A stretch of DNA of 18,315 nt. It comes from an uncultured Lachnospiraceae bacterium. GTDB lineage: Bacteria; Bacillota; Clostridia; Lachnospirales; Lachnospiraceae. Of this stretch, positions 1 through 7,119 are shown in pieces. The stretch covers positions 1 through 18,315 of the forward strand of contig CAJTRL010000071.1 of NCBI GenBank assembly GCA_910578715.1, read 5' to 3'. Numbering within the stretch: the first letter of the stretch is position 1; every line of letters starts with the position of its first letter. Made by a program: the position numbers and the translations under genes. The notes below the pieces were generated by a model, which saw nothing but the letters and a program-made list of their open reading frames with translations, ran no database searches and was not told the DNA's origin.

Positions 1-2204
1 TCCTTATCTTCGCCTTGAAAACATATTTCTATCAAATAATCAATTATCTGCATATAAGTGGAAATACAAAAAATATTCTTTGCAAAATCTTCTTCAATTC
101 GCTGTATTAATATTTGAATCCACTTTTGACGAATATCGGTATTCTGAACATACCACAACAAAAATATCAACTTTTCAGGAGACTTTTTTGCCATTTCATT
201 CATAATCGTTGTCTGATTTTGACCATTTAACATAGGCATGACCTCCATACACCTATGTATAACTACTTCTGTCTTTAAAAGACGAACAGATTCTGGATTA
301 AATAAATCGCATTGCTCTATCTGAACTCCTAAGATATATTCCACAAATTTTTTTTCTATCTCCATTCTGTTCCTCTTTCCTGTTTCTTCTCTTCCTTCTA
401 TAAGAAGTATTGTCATAAGATAAACCAAAATGGAAGCTGCCATGCCTATTCTTGATAGAGCAGAATTTTCTTTTCTTTGAATATTCACCTGTTCTTTATA
501 ACCTTCCGGTTCTAACAGCTTTAGAAATTTTGTTATTTCACTTGCATTTTCAGCTACTTGCCGCATCATAAAAATCCAAAACTTTTCCTGCCAAAAAGAC
601 CATGAAAGCACAGAAATAAGCGTATCTTCTACCTGTACCCGTTCCAAAAATTTTTGTAATGCATCAAAAAGTTTCCTACTACTTTCTTCTGTACATTGCA
701 TCCCTAATAAAATCGCGTATCCTGCAAATGTTTTCACGATATCTCTTTCATTACAATTTTCAAATTCATCCCCAAAATATTTCAAGACTTCATTATGTAA
801 CTGATTTTTGTATAAAATATTTTTTACATACCATTTCATGTAATCGTCATGAATGTGCTGCATATATATACTAATACCGGTTTTGCTCATATATGTATTT
901 TTACTGTACCAACTACTTTGCTCGTTTAAATACCAGCTTAGGTCTTTCACTACTGAAAACCATTCTTCCTGATTTTCTCCTCCCAATTTGCAATCTACTA
1001 TTTCGAACATATTCTGATCTAGTTCTTCCAGAATTTTTTTCCCAATAGATGGAATCTTCGTCACTATGTCATAACTCTTTTCCCATATAGCATGTGCCGC
1101 AACCACGTACAGTTCTGGTTCTTCAAGACAATCTATGAGGCATTCAACATTTACTATTTTAGCGGTAAACGCCGCAAAATTCAGATAAATCCATGGGTTT
1201 TGAATACATTTCAAAAAACGTATTTGATAATCTATATTCACATACCCATATTGACGCAGGCACAAATAATAAAGCTGGCTAAGTCGTTCTGGCGGTTCTG
1301 ACAAATTAAAATTCAAATAGTTATCTATATACAATATACATGCAATTTTAGTTTTCGGGTAATCATCCATAAAATCGCTATATTTTCTGTATCCATTTTG
1401 ATTATTTTCTAAGTACAGCTTTCTTCTAAAAATCTTCTCTATCAAATCCCAAGAAATATTTTCTAATTCCTCTTCAAGTCTTTTCAAGCATATCCCAAAT
1501 AATTCTCCAACATGTTCACAATAACAATCCGGTTTCGAACATCGTTGAAAAAAATTCCAACATAAAAACCAGCGCTCTATCTGCTGGTACGTTTCACCTT
1601 TATCCAAAAGCCCCGTTTCAATAATCTCATCCCACCATTTGCCAAAGATGGCATTTCCATACCGTAACCAATATTTCCCATGTGGTTCTATATAAGCTAT
1701 GCCATCTTTAACTGTTAAAACACCTTCTAATTCTTCACATTTTATCTGTTCTGATACTCTCAGCCTCATTTGGGAATGATACGGAATCTTTGACAATTCC
1801 TTTAAAAATGAAAGAATCTGAGTTTCTTTTTCAGATGATAAATGGTCTATACTTTCATAGAAAGATTTGTATGAAATATTAAAGAGCCATTCTCCTCTGC
1901 AGGCGATAAGCCACCCTTCATCAAATAGTTCCTGTTTTGAAAATAATATAGGCGTCTTTTCTCCAAATTCGTAATATACCCTGTCCAAATACTGCATTTG
2001 ATAACTATTTTCAGGGAATACGGCGTTTTTTAATAATTCAAGCATCTTACATGCCATCCCACCATAGTCAAAAATATATTCTCTTTCTCCAATATAGTCC
2101 GCTTCACAAAAAGCCTTCGTATTTTCTAAATTAGCCATTTGCATTAAACGGATTATTTGCTTTTGTTGATTTTCAATTTCTATATTATATCTATGAAATA
2201 ACAT
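1..2204 (-). CDS. Large unrecognised protein, C-terminus beyond the window
   Basis: An uninterrupted minus-strand frame runs from an ATG at 2204 to the window edge, giving 734 codons with no stop, so the gene continues outside. The start is MLFHRYNIEIENQQKQ and an AGGGA-type ribosome binding site precedes it. I recognise no domain. The protein is rich in Leu, Ile, Glu, Lys, Trp and Tyr, with many short amphipathic stretches. It looks largely alpha-helical, possibly HEAT-like or another helical repeat. I see no Walker motifs, no zinc clusters and no convincing signal peptide. One hydrophobic stretch near residues 590-605 (GMAASILVYLMTILLI) could be a buried helix or a membrane segment. It sits about 60 bp after decayed hsdM/hsdS pieces in AT-rich DNA, so a defence-island role is possible, but this rests on location alone. 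The frame is certain; the function is not. Confidence 0.8.
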   Translation of the reverse strand, partial: MLFHRYNIEIENQQKQIIRLMQMANLENTKAFCEADYIGEREYIFDYGGMACKMLELLKNAVFPENSYQMQYLDRVYYEFGEKTPILFSKQELFDEGWLIACRGEWLFNISYKSFYESIDHLSSEKETQILSFLKELSKIPYHSQMRLRVSEQIKCEELEGVLTVKDGIAYIEPHGKYWLRYGNAIFGKWWDEIIETGLLDKGETYQQIERWFLCWNFFQRCSKPDCYCEHVGELFGICLKRLEEELENISWDLIEKIFRRKLYLENNQNGYRKYSDFMDDYPKTKIACILYIDNYLNFNLSEPPERLSQLYYLCLRQYGYVNIDYQIRFLKCIQNPWIYLNFAAFTAKIVNVECLIDCLEEPELYVVAAHAIWEKSYDIVTKIPSIGKKILEELDQNMFEIVDCKLGGENQEEWFSVVKDLSWYLNEQSSWYSKNTYMSKTGISIYMQHIHDDYMKWYVKNILYKNQLHNEVLKYFGDEFENCNERDIVKTFAGYAILLGMQCTEESSRKLFDALQKFLERVQVEDTLISVLSWSFWQEKFWIFMMRQVAENASEITKFLKLLEPEGYKEQVNIQRKENSALSRIGMAASILVYLMTILLIEGREETGKRNRMEIEKKFVEYILGVQIEQCDLFNPESVRLLKTEVVIHRCMEVMPMLNGQNQTTIMNEMAKKSPEKLIFLLWYVQNTDIRQKWIQILIQRIEEDFAKNIFCISTYMQIIDYLIEICFQGEDK

Positions 2205-2264
2205 ATCTTTTTCCCTTCTTATATTTCATACTTATAAAATTTTCTTTTAATAACTTGCATAAAA

Positions 2265-2479
2265 TCAACAATTACTAAGAAATTTTTCTTCAAAGAATTT
2301 TCTTTCCCATTTACCAGAAAATCCTGGTAAACGCTTTTTCCAGTAAGCAATTCCCGCATTGCACCCTGTTTGACAGCATTCTTTTTATCAATCAGTTTTT
2401 GTAAAGAAATTATCATATTATCAACATCTGAAAGAGCTTTGGCAATGGCATTTTGTACTTTTACATTTAATGGATAAAC
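2265..2479 (-). pseudogene. hsdS: hsdS fragment (type I restriction specificity subunit), frameshifted
   Basis: The minus-strand translation reads NAIAKALSDVDNMI, then LQKLIDKKNAVKQGAMRELL and TGK. This is the conserved helical spacer of type I specificity subunits (HsdS), which sets the distance between the two target-recognition domains. After TGK the frame breaks. Adding one A to the five-A run restores KRLPGFSGKWERKFFEEKF, the expected continuation, which then meets a stop at 2265. The unshifted frame runs to a stop at 2219 with unrelated residues. Both target-recognition domains are missing, and a TAG lies just upstream of this segment. It is therefore a relic that cannot specify DNA recognition. 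An ATG at 2416 could still start a 65-residue peptide. Confidence 0.8.
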
Positions 2480-2640
2480 CTATATCGTAATATCGCAAAG
2501 CGCTTCATCCGCCGCACGTATAAAACCGCCCTTTACTTTTACCGGAATCTTGTGCAAATTTTCTCATTAGAAATCCATAGGCATCTCCTAAAATATCATC
2601 CCCTACTGCACGGTTATTTGTAAAATCCAGCTCCAGTTTC
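2480..2640 (-). pseudogene. hsdM: hsdM fragment (type I DNA methyltransferase), internally deleted
   Basis: The minus strand encodes LELDFTNNRAVGDDILGDAY, then GFLMRKFAQDSGKSKGRFYT. This is the characteristic stretch of HsdM adenine methyltransferases just before the S-adenosylmethionine motif. Directly after FYT the frame shifts and continues as RAADEALCDITI, which resembles a later HsdM segment (family form: DEA..DLTIYGQE), then TAG at 2480-2482. The SAM-binding FxGxG motif and the catalytic NPPF motif are both absent, so the intervening DNA was deleted. Upstream it joins an Rpn-like fragment without any spacer. It is non-functional. Confidence 0.75.
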
Positions 2641-2781
2641 TTCTGCACCTCAACATATAGTGCTTTCCCGTGCTGTCTTTGTCAGAATATCCAGGCGTTC
2701 CCGCCAGCCAACCGCAGAACTTTGCTATTCCCTCTGGCCTACAACGCTAATAACCTGAATATCTTCCTTTTTTAGTATAAT
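2641..2781. repeat. Direct repeat, copy A (Rpn relic)
   Basis: This 141-bp segment matches 6975-7119 in the same orientation at roughly 88% identity by eye. It begins TTCTGCACCTCAACATATAG and ends AGTATAAT. Differences include a 5-bp indel in the middle. The two copies bracket the zinc-ribbon operon and the end of the hsd relic. Confidence 0.85.
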
Positions 2782-2907
2782 CTTTAGCAGAAGCTCCGTT
2801 GTTTCTATATTACCATCAGACACCATTCCACCATCAATCCAATACGCCATTTTCCCACAAAATAATGACTTTTGATGAACTAAGACAATTTTTAAAATAT
2901 GTCGCAA
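2641..2907 (-). pseudogene. Rpn-family PD-(D/E)XK nuclease/transposase fragment, copy A
   Basis: An open stretch from an ATG at 2907 ends in ELLLKIILKKEDIQVISVVG plus QRE and a stop. The following bases encode RLDIL, then in the next frame DKDSTGKHY, then in a third frame VEVQKK. These pieces resemble the catalytic core (D, then ExQ, then K) of Rpn-family recombination-promoting nuclease/putative transposases common in Clostridia. At least two frameshifts and a stop separate them, and the rest of the protein is absent. The 141 bp at 2641-2781 recur as copy B at 6975-7119. The family call rests on short motifs, so it is moderately sure; that it is broken is clear. Confidence 0.6.
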
Positions 2908-3000
2908 ACCTCGTAAAACACCCTCTTACAGCACTTTATAAAACAAGTTGGAACTTGCTCTAAACTGCCAAAAGACAAGCTGCCTCTCCATTTCGTAAAA

Positions 3001-3037
3001 ATGACACGAACACAATGTCTTCACCAGTTCGTGTCAT
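3001..3037 (-). terminator. Intrinsic terminator after the zinc-ribbon operon
   Basis: A perfect 11-bp inverted repeat (ATGACACGAAC/GTTCGTGTCAT) has a 15-nt loop. On the minus strand it is followed by a short T run and TTTTTACG. It lies about 120 bp beyond the last full operon stop and about 40 bp beyond the mini zinc-ribbon frame, so it is well placed to end the operon transcript. Confidence 0.6.
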
Positions 3038-3077
3038 ATCCCGATTTAACAACTTTGAAGGATTTATGATTGTACCA

Positions 3078-3155
3078 TCATAATTCATCCTGCACACATT
3101 TACCGCAAAAAATACTTCCATATTTAATTTCATTTCCGCAATATTTACAGAACAA
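3078..3155 (-). CDS. 25-residue zinc-ribbon mini-ORF, possibly a truncated fifth paralogue
   Basis: Two bases after the stop of the preceding gene a frame opens at TTG: FCKYCGNEIKYGSIFCGKC, six more residues, then TGA. It has all four cysteines of a complete CxxC-x10-CxxC zinc ribbon and the x-x-C start shared by the other operon members (MVCQKC, MFCKKC, MLCPNC). A GAGGA sequence about 7 bases upstream could be a ribosome binding site, allowing translational coupling. No membrane domain follows. It may be a free zinc-ribbon micropeptide, or the front end of a fifth gene whose remainder was lost. The start codon is non-ATG and expression is unproven. Confidence 0.4.
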   Translation of the reverse strand: MFCKYCGNEIKYGSIFCGKCVQDEL

Positions 3156-3157
3156 TG

Positions 3158-3910
3158 TCAATCCTCACTTTCCCAGATACTTTCCAGTTTTTGATATGCT
3201 TTCTCCATGTCTTCAATCGTCAATGCTTTCTCTAATATCTCTTCAGCTTCATCAATACTATCTGCAAAATCTGATATCATACCTTTATATAAAGTTACAA
3301 CCATTTGAGTAGCTTCGTCATCACTATCTATAAATTGAGCTATGACAGCTTCATGTGCATAATAAAAAGCCTTAGACTTCCAAAATTCACCAATTAAATC
3401 AGCATAATAAATTTCTTCCGCAGTTGCATTTTTACCGACATCAACTATAAAATCTACGCTTTCAATATGTGAATAAACTTCATTCATCCTAACATCCGGA
3501 TTAGCTTTTACATACTGTTCTACCGCATCTCTAGTGCTGGATGTTTCCATTTTTTCAAGGCATATCTGTCCTTGTTCATATACTTTTTTAGATACTCCTT
3601 CGATTGGTGACTTTAGTTTATTCCTTTGTACAAATATTAGACATATGACTGCTAAAGCTATTATGGCAGCAATTATAATGCTGATTGCCACCTTTCCGAC
3701 TTTGTTTCTTTTAAGTTTTTCACCGCATTGTAAACAGTAAATGGAACCAAACGGATTATTTTTTCCGCATTTTGGACACATCAAGCCATTTATTGTTTGA
3801 TTATTAATTATCTTCTGCTGTTCCTTCTCATTTTTTTCAACTTTTGTACCACAGTTCATGCAGAAATCAGAATCCTCCTGCATATTGTAACCACACTTTT
3901 GGCAAACCAT
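3158..3910 (-). CDS. Double zinc-ribbon single-pass membrane protein with helical outer domain
   Basis: This 250-residue protein has two N-terminal zinc ribbons (Cys3/6/17/20 and Cys45/48/59/62) and a basic linker at 65-73. One hydrophobic membrane segment spans about 74-94. A predicted helical, acidic outer domain covers about 95-250. With the basic residues inside, the ribbons should be cytoplasmic and the C-terminal domain outside (inferred). The outer part has no motif I recognise; it contains DAVEQYVKANPDVRMNEVYS and an Asp/Glu-rich C-terminal helix. It is the last full-length member of the operon. Its ATG starts one base after the previous gene's stop, so the two are probably translationally coupled. 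Staphylococcal TcaA has a comparable zinc-ribbon/membrane/outer layout, but I see no clear similarity in sequence. Confidence 0.88.
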   Translation of the reverse strand: MVCQKCGYNMQEDSDFCMNCGTKVEKNEKEQQKIINNQTINGLMCPKCGKNNPFGSIYCLQCGEKLKRNKVGKVAISIIIAAIIALAVICLIFVQRNKLKSPIEGVSKKVYEQGQICLEKMETSSTRDAVEQYVKANPDVRMNEVYSHIESVDFIVDVGKNATAEEIYYADLIGEFWKSKAFYYAHEAVIAQFIDSDDEATQMVVTLYKGMISDFADSIDEAEEILEKALTIEDMEKAYQKLESIWESED

Positions 3911-3911
3911 A

Positions 3912-4346
3912 TCATTCCCCCCTACCCGAAATGTAATAAACTATAAGGAAACCAACACCTAATAGCGCAAGCCCTGTTGCAAGCACAAAGAATGCTGTGG
4001 CATATCCGGCATTAATGATATAATTATATGCATCGCCTCCAACATACGCATTCCTATTTAAAGAATAATACGTGTCAGACGAATAATAATTTGTCATTTT
4101 ATCGTACCCCTTATAGAGAGGAATAAAAGCCAGCACAAACATTGCTGCCGATAAAATTGCCCACAGTTTATTTCGTATAATTGCTGTCGAACGTTTTACA
4201 GTTAATGATGTACTCCCATTCACATTATTATTAACCTCTTTTGTCGGAAGTTCTATTTCAGCTTCTTGTGAAAGTACATTTTGAAATCCACATGATGGGC
4301 ATAAAAAATCCAAGCCAATTTCTGCCCCACATTTTTTACAAAACAT
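3912..4346 (-). CDS. Zinc-ribbon two-pass membrane protein
   Basis: This 144-residue protein has one N-terminal zinc ribbon (Cys3/6/16/19), a polar linker rich in Asn, Ser and Thr (about 35-50), and two hydrophobic segments (about 61-79 and 113-138). A Tyr/Asn/Ser-rich loop of about 30 residues separates them (81-112). It differs from its neighbours in having two membrane passes and almost no outer domain, so both ends should be cytoplasmic. It could be a membrane adaptor or small subunit for its single-pass relatives. The ATG has a strong AAAGGAG site five bases upstream. Its stop is one base from the next start. No enzyme motif is visible. Confidence 0.85.
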   Translation of the reverse strand: MFCKKCGAEIGLDFLCPSCGFQNVLSQEAEIELPTKEVNNNVNGSTSLTVKRSTAIIRNKLWAILSAAMFVLAFIPLYKGYDKMTNYYSSDTYYSLNRNAYVGGDAYNYIINAGYATAFFVLATGLALLGVGFLIVYYISGRGE

Positions 4347-4362
4347 TTTTTCTCCTTTGATA

Positions 4363-5805
4363 TCAATATGTTGCTATTCGTTTTCCATAGGTAACGTTTG
4401 TTTCATAAGTATAAATAAAATTGGTTGATGCGTTATTATCATTATAATTATATTTTAAAGTTATCTGATTATCTCCCAGAGTTATCGTAGTATAGTCATC
4501 GACCGATATACTCTGACCCAAATCAGATGAATATAATTTTTTAACAAAAGAGATTGAATAACTACGGTCATAATCAAGTCCAATTTGTATTGTAGACCAG
4601 TTTTTAAACACAAATATTGTTCCTGTCCCCGTTACTGACACCGAACCATCACTATTCAGGACACACTGAATTTCCATCGTATAATCGCCTGCATCAAATG
4701 TGCTGCTCCAGGTTCCTCCATCATAACTATAATTTCGGGCTTTACAACCAGAAGTAGCCTCACCGGATGTATTGCTCCACTTACCGCAATATGCAAGCCA
4801 GGCGCTATTTGCATTTAGCCGTTCTAATAACGATGCTACGCTGACATTATTATATGAGAAATCCGAAGGTAATTTCTCTAATGCTGTTTTTGCAGCATTT
4901 AATTTACCAGCATCCATAATTTCTTTTGCAAACATCAAAGAGCAGACATCCATTAAATATGATGAATCCTTATAATCTGAAATCTTTTCAAATGCAATCA
5001 ATGCCGAACTATATTTTTCAGAATCAAGTTCGCTTTTTGCATATTGGTATTGTGCATCCTTATATAAGTCTCTGGCATCCAATATATCGCCAGCCTGGTT
5101 GAAATAAGATGCCGCATCTGAATATTTTTTATTATCCAATGCAATTTGTCCATTCGCATAATGCGCATATGTATCACCAGACCCACTCTTTGCATAGCTA
5201 AATACTGTAACTGCATCTGAATAATTTGCTTCTTTTACTAATTGCTGCCCCATCTTAATTATCTGCTCATTTGCATCAGAATAATCGCCAGCGGCCTGAA
5301 AAGATACCGCTGCGTTTAAATAGTCGCTTTCGGCCATGAAAGATAGCGCTATATTATAGTCACATTCCTGAATTTGTTCTTTTGTATTTTCATAGTCCAA
5401 AGAAGCCTCTAATTCCATTTTAGCTTCCTTATAATTTCCCGCATCCAGTAAATTTAACCCGGTTATATAATGATTTGCCAGCTCTGCAACTGCCAATTTA
5501 TCTGCCGCATCCTCATAATCACCAGCTGCTGTATAATATTTTATAGCCGATGTATAATTTCCTGCATTGAATGCCTCTTCAGCCTTATTATACTTCGCTT
5601 CCGGGGTAGAATTAACATATGTCAAAATTCCCCCACACACAATTATAACTAAAATCACTGCCCCGATAGCAATAGCTTTCACGTTCAATTTCTTCTTTGT
5701 TTTCTCCGCTATTGTTATTTCAGCTGTCTGAGTAATTCTATGACCACATCCAGGACAAAATAAGCTGTCATCTGAAATTTCCTTATTGCAATTTGGACAG
5801 AGCAT
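4363..5805 (-). CDS. Zinc-ribbon membrane protein with TPR-like repeats and C-terminal beta domain
   Basis: This 480-residue protein starts with one zinc ribbon (Cys3/6/17/20). A Lys-rich stretch and a membrane segment at about 43-63 follow. From about 70 to 315 come tandem helical repeats of TPR or Sel1 style, with recurrent AGNYTSAIKYY, AGDYEDAADK and YSDAASYFNQAGD elements. The last 140 residues (about 336-480) are rich in Gly, Ser, Thr and Tyr with alternating hydrophobics, and look like a beta-sandwich domain. The repeats and beta domain should lie outside the membrane, where TPR arrays usually bind peptides or partner proteins. It is the second gene of the operon, preceded by a GGGGAGGA site. 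The ligand is unknown. Confidence 0.88.
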   Translation of the reverse strand: MLCPNCNKEISDDSLFCPGCGHRITQTAEITIAEKTKKKLNVKAIAIGAVILVIIVCGGILTYVNSTPEAKYNKAEEAFNAGNYTSAIKYYTAAGDYEDAADKLAVAELANHYITGLNLLDAGNYKEAKMELEASLDYENTKEQIQECDYNIALSFMAESDYLNAAVSFQAAGDYSDANEQIIKMGQQLVKEANYSDAVTVFSYAKSGSGDTYAHYANGQIALDNKKYSDAASYFNQAGDILDARDLYKDAQYQYAKSELDSEKYSSALIAFEKISDYKDSSYLMDVCSLMFAKEIMDAGKLNAAKTALEKLPSDFSYNNVSVASLLERLNANSAWLAYCGKWSNTSGEATSGCKARNYSYDGGTWSSTFDAGDYTMEIQCVLNSDGSVSVTGTGTIFVFKNWSTIQIGLDYDRSYSISFVKKLYSSDLGQSISVDDYTTITLGDNQITLKYNYNDNNASTNFIYTYETNVTYGKRIATY

Positions 5806-5824
5806 ATTGTATTTCCTCCCCGCT

Positions 5825-6688
5825 TTACTCTGAAGTTTCAGTATCGTTATTAAAATCTATTTGACTTATTATCGAATTTACCGATTTTTCTTTGTCAGAA
5901 AAATCAGAACTGCTGGCTTGATTTTTCGATTCAAAATTACTTGCTGAAAAATTCATATCTACTAATAAATCATAGCGCTCACAGTAAGAATAATAAAAAT
6001 CTTCAATGGCCGCCTTTAATTCCTTTATTTCTTCCTCTTCACATTCAAGTTCATCCAATTCCTCATACAGACTGTCAATGTCCCTTTTTCTGCCTTTCTC
6101 TTCTGTTATTTCATTCGCGCACAATCCTTCTGCATAAGATGTATAAAAAGATGGTCCAAGCAGACCGTCGTTCAAACTCGTTGACGTAGCAAACATCGTA
6201 CTCAGCATGTCAAAATTTGATTTTGCCCCTTGGATAGCATTTCTAACTTCAACGACCTTCGTTTGATATGATGCTATTAATTCCTGCCTCTTTCTTTCGG
6301 CCTCCTGTTCTGCTTCATAGGCCTCTTTAGCTGCTTTCTGATGCATAAAATATGCCGTTCCGCCCGCTACACATCCCACAACTATAACGGCGACGATAGC
6401 AATTATTACAATCGGTTTCTTTTTCCCGTTCTTTGGTTTACCTCCAAAATCATAACCGCACTTATTACAAAATTTTGAATCATCATCCAATTCGCTTCCA
6501 CACTTCGGACAGTATTTATGCGGTGCTTCATCCGTTTCAAAATTCCATCCACATTTATTGCAAAATATCGAATCCTGATTTTGCTCAGCATGACAATGAG
6601 GACATATTCTCTTCTCTATCGTTTTGCCACAGACAGGACATGTTGTATCATTCGCATTCAGTTCCCCGTCACAAAATTTACATCTCAT
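5825..6688 (-). CDS. Triple zinc-ribbon membrane protein with coiled-coil outer domain
   Basis: This 287-residue protein is the first gene of the operon. Three zinc ribbons are stacked at the N-terminus (Cys3/6/17/20, Cys29/32/43/46, Cys60/63/74/77). The second and third share xCNKCG second halves, suggesting internal duplication. A Lys-rich patch (84-91) precedes a membrane segment at about 92-114. After it comes a charged coiled coil (about 116-145, with EAYEAEQEAERKRQELI), a Gly/Ser-containing middle part, a Glu-rich helix (about 198-228) and a Ser/Asp/Asn-rich tail. The ribbons should face the cytoplasm. The start is clear: ATG at 6688 with an AAAGGGGGAG site. No catalytic motif is visible; an assembly or sensing role is an inference. 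Confidence 0.88.
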   Translation of the reverse strand: MRCKFCDGELNANDTTCPVCGKTIEKRICPHCHAEQNQDSIFCNKCGWNFETDEAPHKYCPKCGSELDDDSKFCNKCGYDFGGKPKNGKKKPIVIIAIVAVIVVGCVAGGTAYFMHQKAAKEAYEAEQEAERKRQELIASYQTKVVEVRNAIQGAKSNFDMLSTMFATSTSLNDGLLGPSFYTSYAEGLCANEITEEKGRKRDIDSLYEELDELECEEEEIKELKAAIEDFYYSYCERYDLLVDMNFSASNFESKNQASSSDFSDKEKSVNSIISQIDFNNDTETSE

Positions 6689-6770
6689 AGTATTCTCCCC
6701 CTTTATTTTTCTAATTCTTGTACTTTTCGGTCATTTCTCTGCAGTTTCTCTTATTGCAAAATATCTTTAA

Positions 6771-6800
6771 ATCATAAATCTGTCTTATCATAGATAGCAA
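6771..6800 (-). promoter_or_regulatory. Possible internal promoter before the zinc-ribbon operon
   Basis: On the minus strand TTGCTA (6800-6795) is separated by 18 bp from TATGAT (6776-6771), leaving a leader of about 75 bases before the ATG at 6688. The -35 box overlaps the T run of the upstream terminator. It could give basal expression independent of the attenuator. It is weaker than the promoter at 6914-6942. Confidence 0.35.
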
Positions 6801-6827
6801 AAAAGCATCACCATCCCAGGCAATGCT
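6799..6827 (-). terminator. Intrinsic terminator in the leader of the zinc-ribbon operon
   Basis: The minus strand reads AGCATTGCC, loop TGGGAT, GGTGATGCT, then TTTTTT. The 9-bp stem (two G-U pairs) with a T run is a classic Rho-independent terminator. It lies about 110 bases after a strong promoter and about 110 bases before the first zinc-ribbon ATG, the usual position for an attenuator. Confidence 0.7.
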
Positions 6828-6907
6828 TAGTTTACGTTACACTAGCTATAATTTTCAGACCCATAGCTTTATATCGCAATCTTTTGATTGCTTTTTCCCA
6901 AGAATTC
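6828..6907 (-). ncRNA. Structured leader RNA, riboswitch candidate (GEMM-like layout)
   Basis: Read on the minus strand, the leader first forms a hairpin with a four-base A loop (GCAATC/GATTGC, 6891-6876). A second hairpin follows (AGCTAT/ATAGCT, 6868-6844) containing GGGTCTGAAAATT, then TAGTGTAACG and the terminator at 6827-6799. The order of elements (a short hairpin with a four-base loop, then AAAGCTATGGGTCT, then TAGCTAGTGTAACG) resembles c-di-GMP-I riboswitches, where CGCAAAGC, GGGTCT and GCCAGGTTACCG are typical. Several conserved positions differ: the loop is AAAA rather than GNRA, and GATATAAAGC replaces ACGCAAAGC. It may be a divergent member, another class, or an unrelated structured leader. 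Confidence 0.35.
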
Positions 6908-6913
6908 TCTTTT

Positions 6914-6942
6914 ATCATACTTGATTATACACAAAATGTCAA
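6914..6942 (-). promoter_or_regulatory. Strong sigma-A promoter of the zinc-ribbon operon leader
   Basis: The minus strand has a perfect TTGACA (6942-6937), a 17-bp spacer and TATGAT (6919-6914), one base from consensus in the -10 box. Transcription should start near 6907, giving the structured leader and then, if the terminator is passed, the four zinc-ribbon genes. Confidence 0.75.
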
Positions 6943-6974
6943 CAAAACAGACATGTTTCTTCCTATATCGTTTT

Positions 6975-7119
6975 TTCTGCACCTCAACATATAGTGCTTT
7001 CCCGTGCTGTCTTTTGCCAGAATATCCGGGCGGATATCCCGCCAGCCAATCACAGGACTTTGCTATTCCCTCTGGCCTACAACGCTTATAACCTCGATAT
7101 TGTCCTTTTTCAGTATAAT
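6975..7119. repeat. Direct repeat, copy B (Rpn relic)
   Basis: This 145-bp segment matches 2641-2781 in the same orientation with about 88% identity by eye and a 5-bp indel. Sequence on either side is unrelated between the copies, apart from both being Rpn-derived. Confidence 0.85.

Noticed and set aside
6876..6896. Plus-strand terminator (GCAATC-TTTT-GATTGC then TTTTT)
   Set aside because: No plus-strand gene lies upstream; the same palindrome is better explained as the first hairpin of the minus-strand leader.
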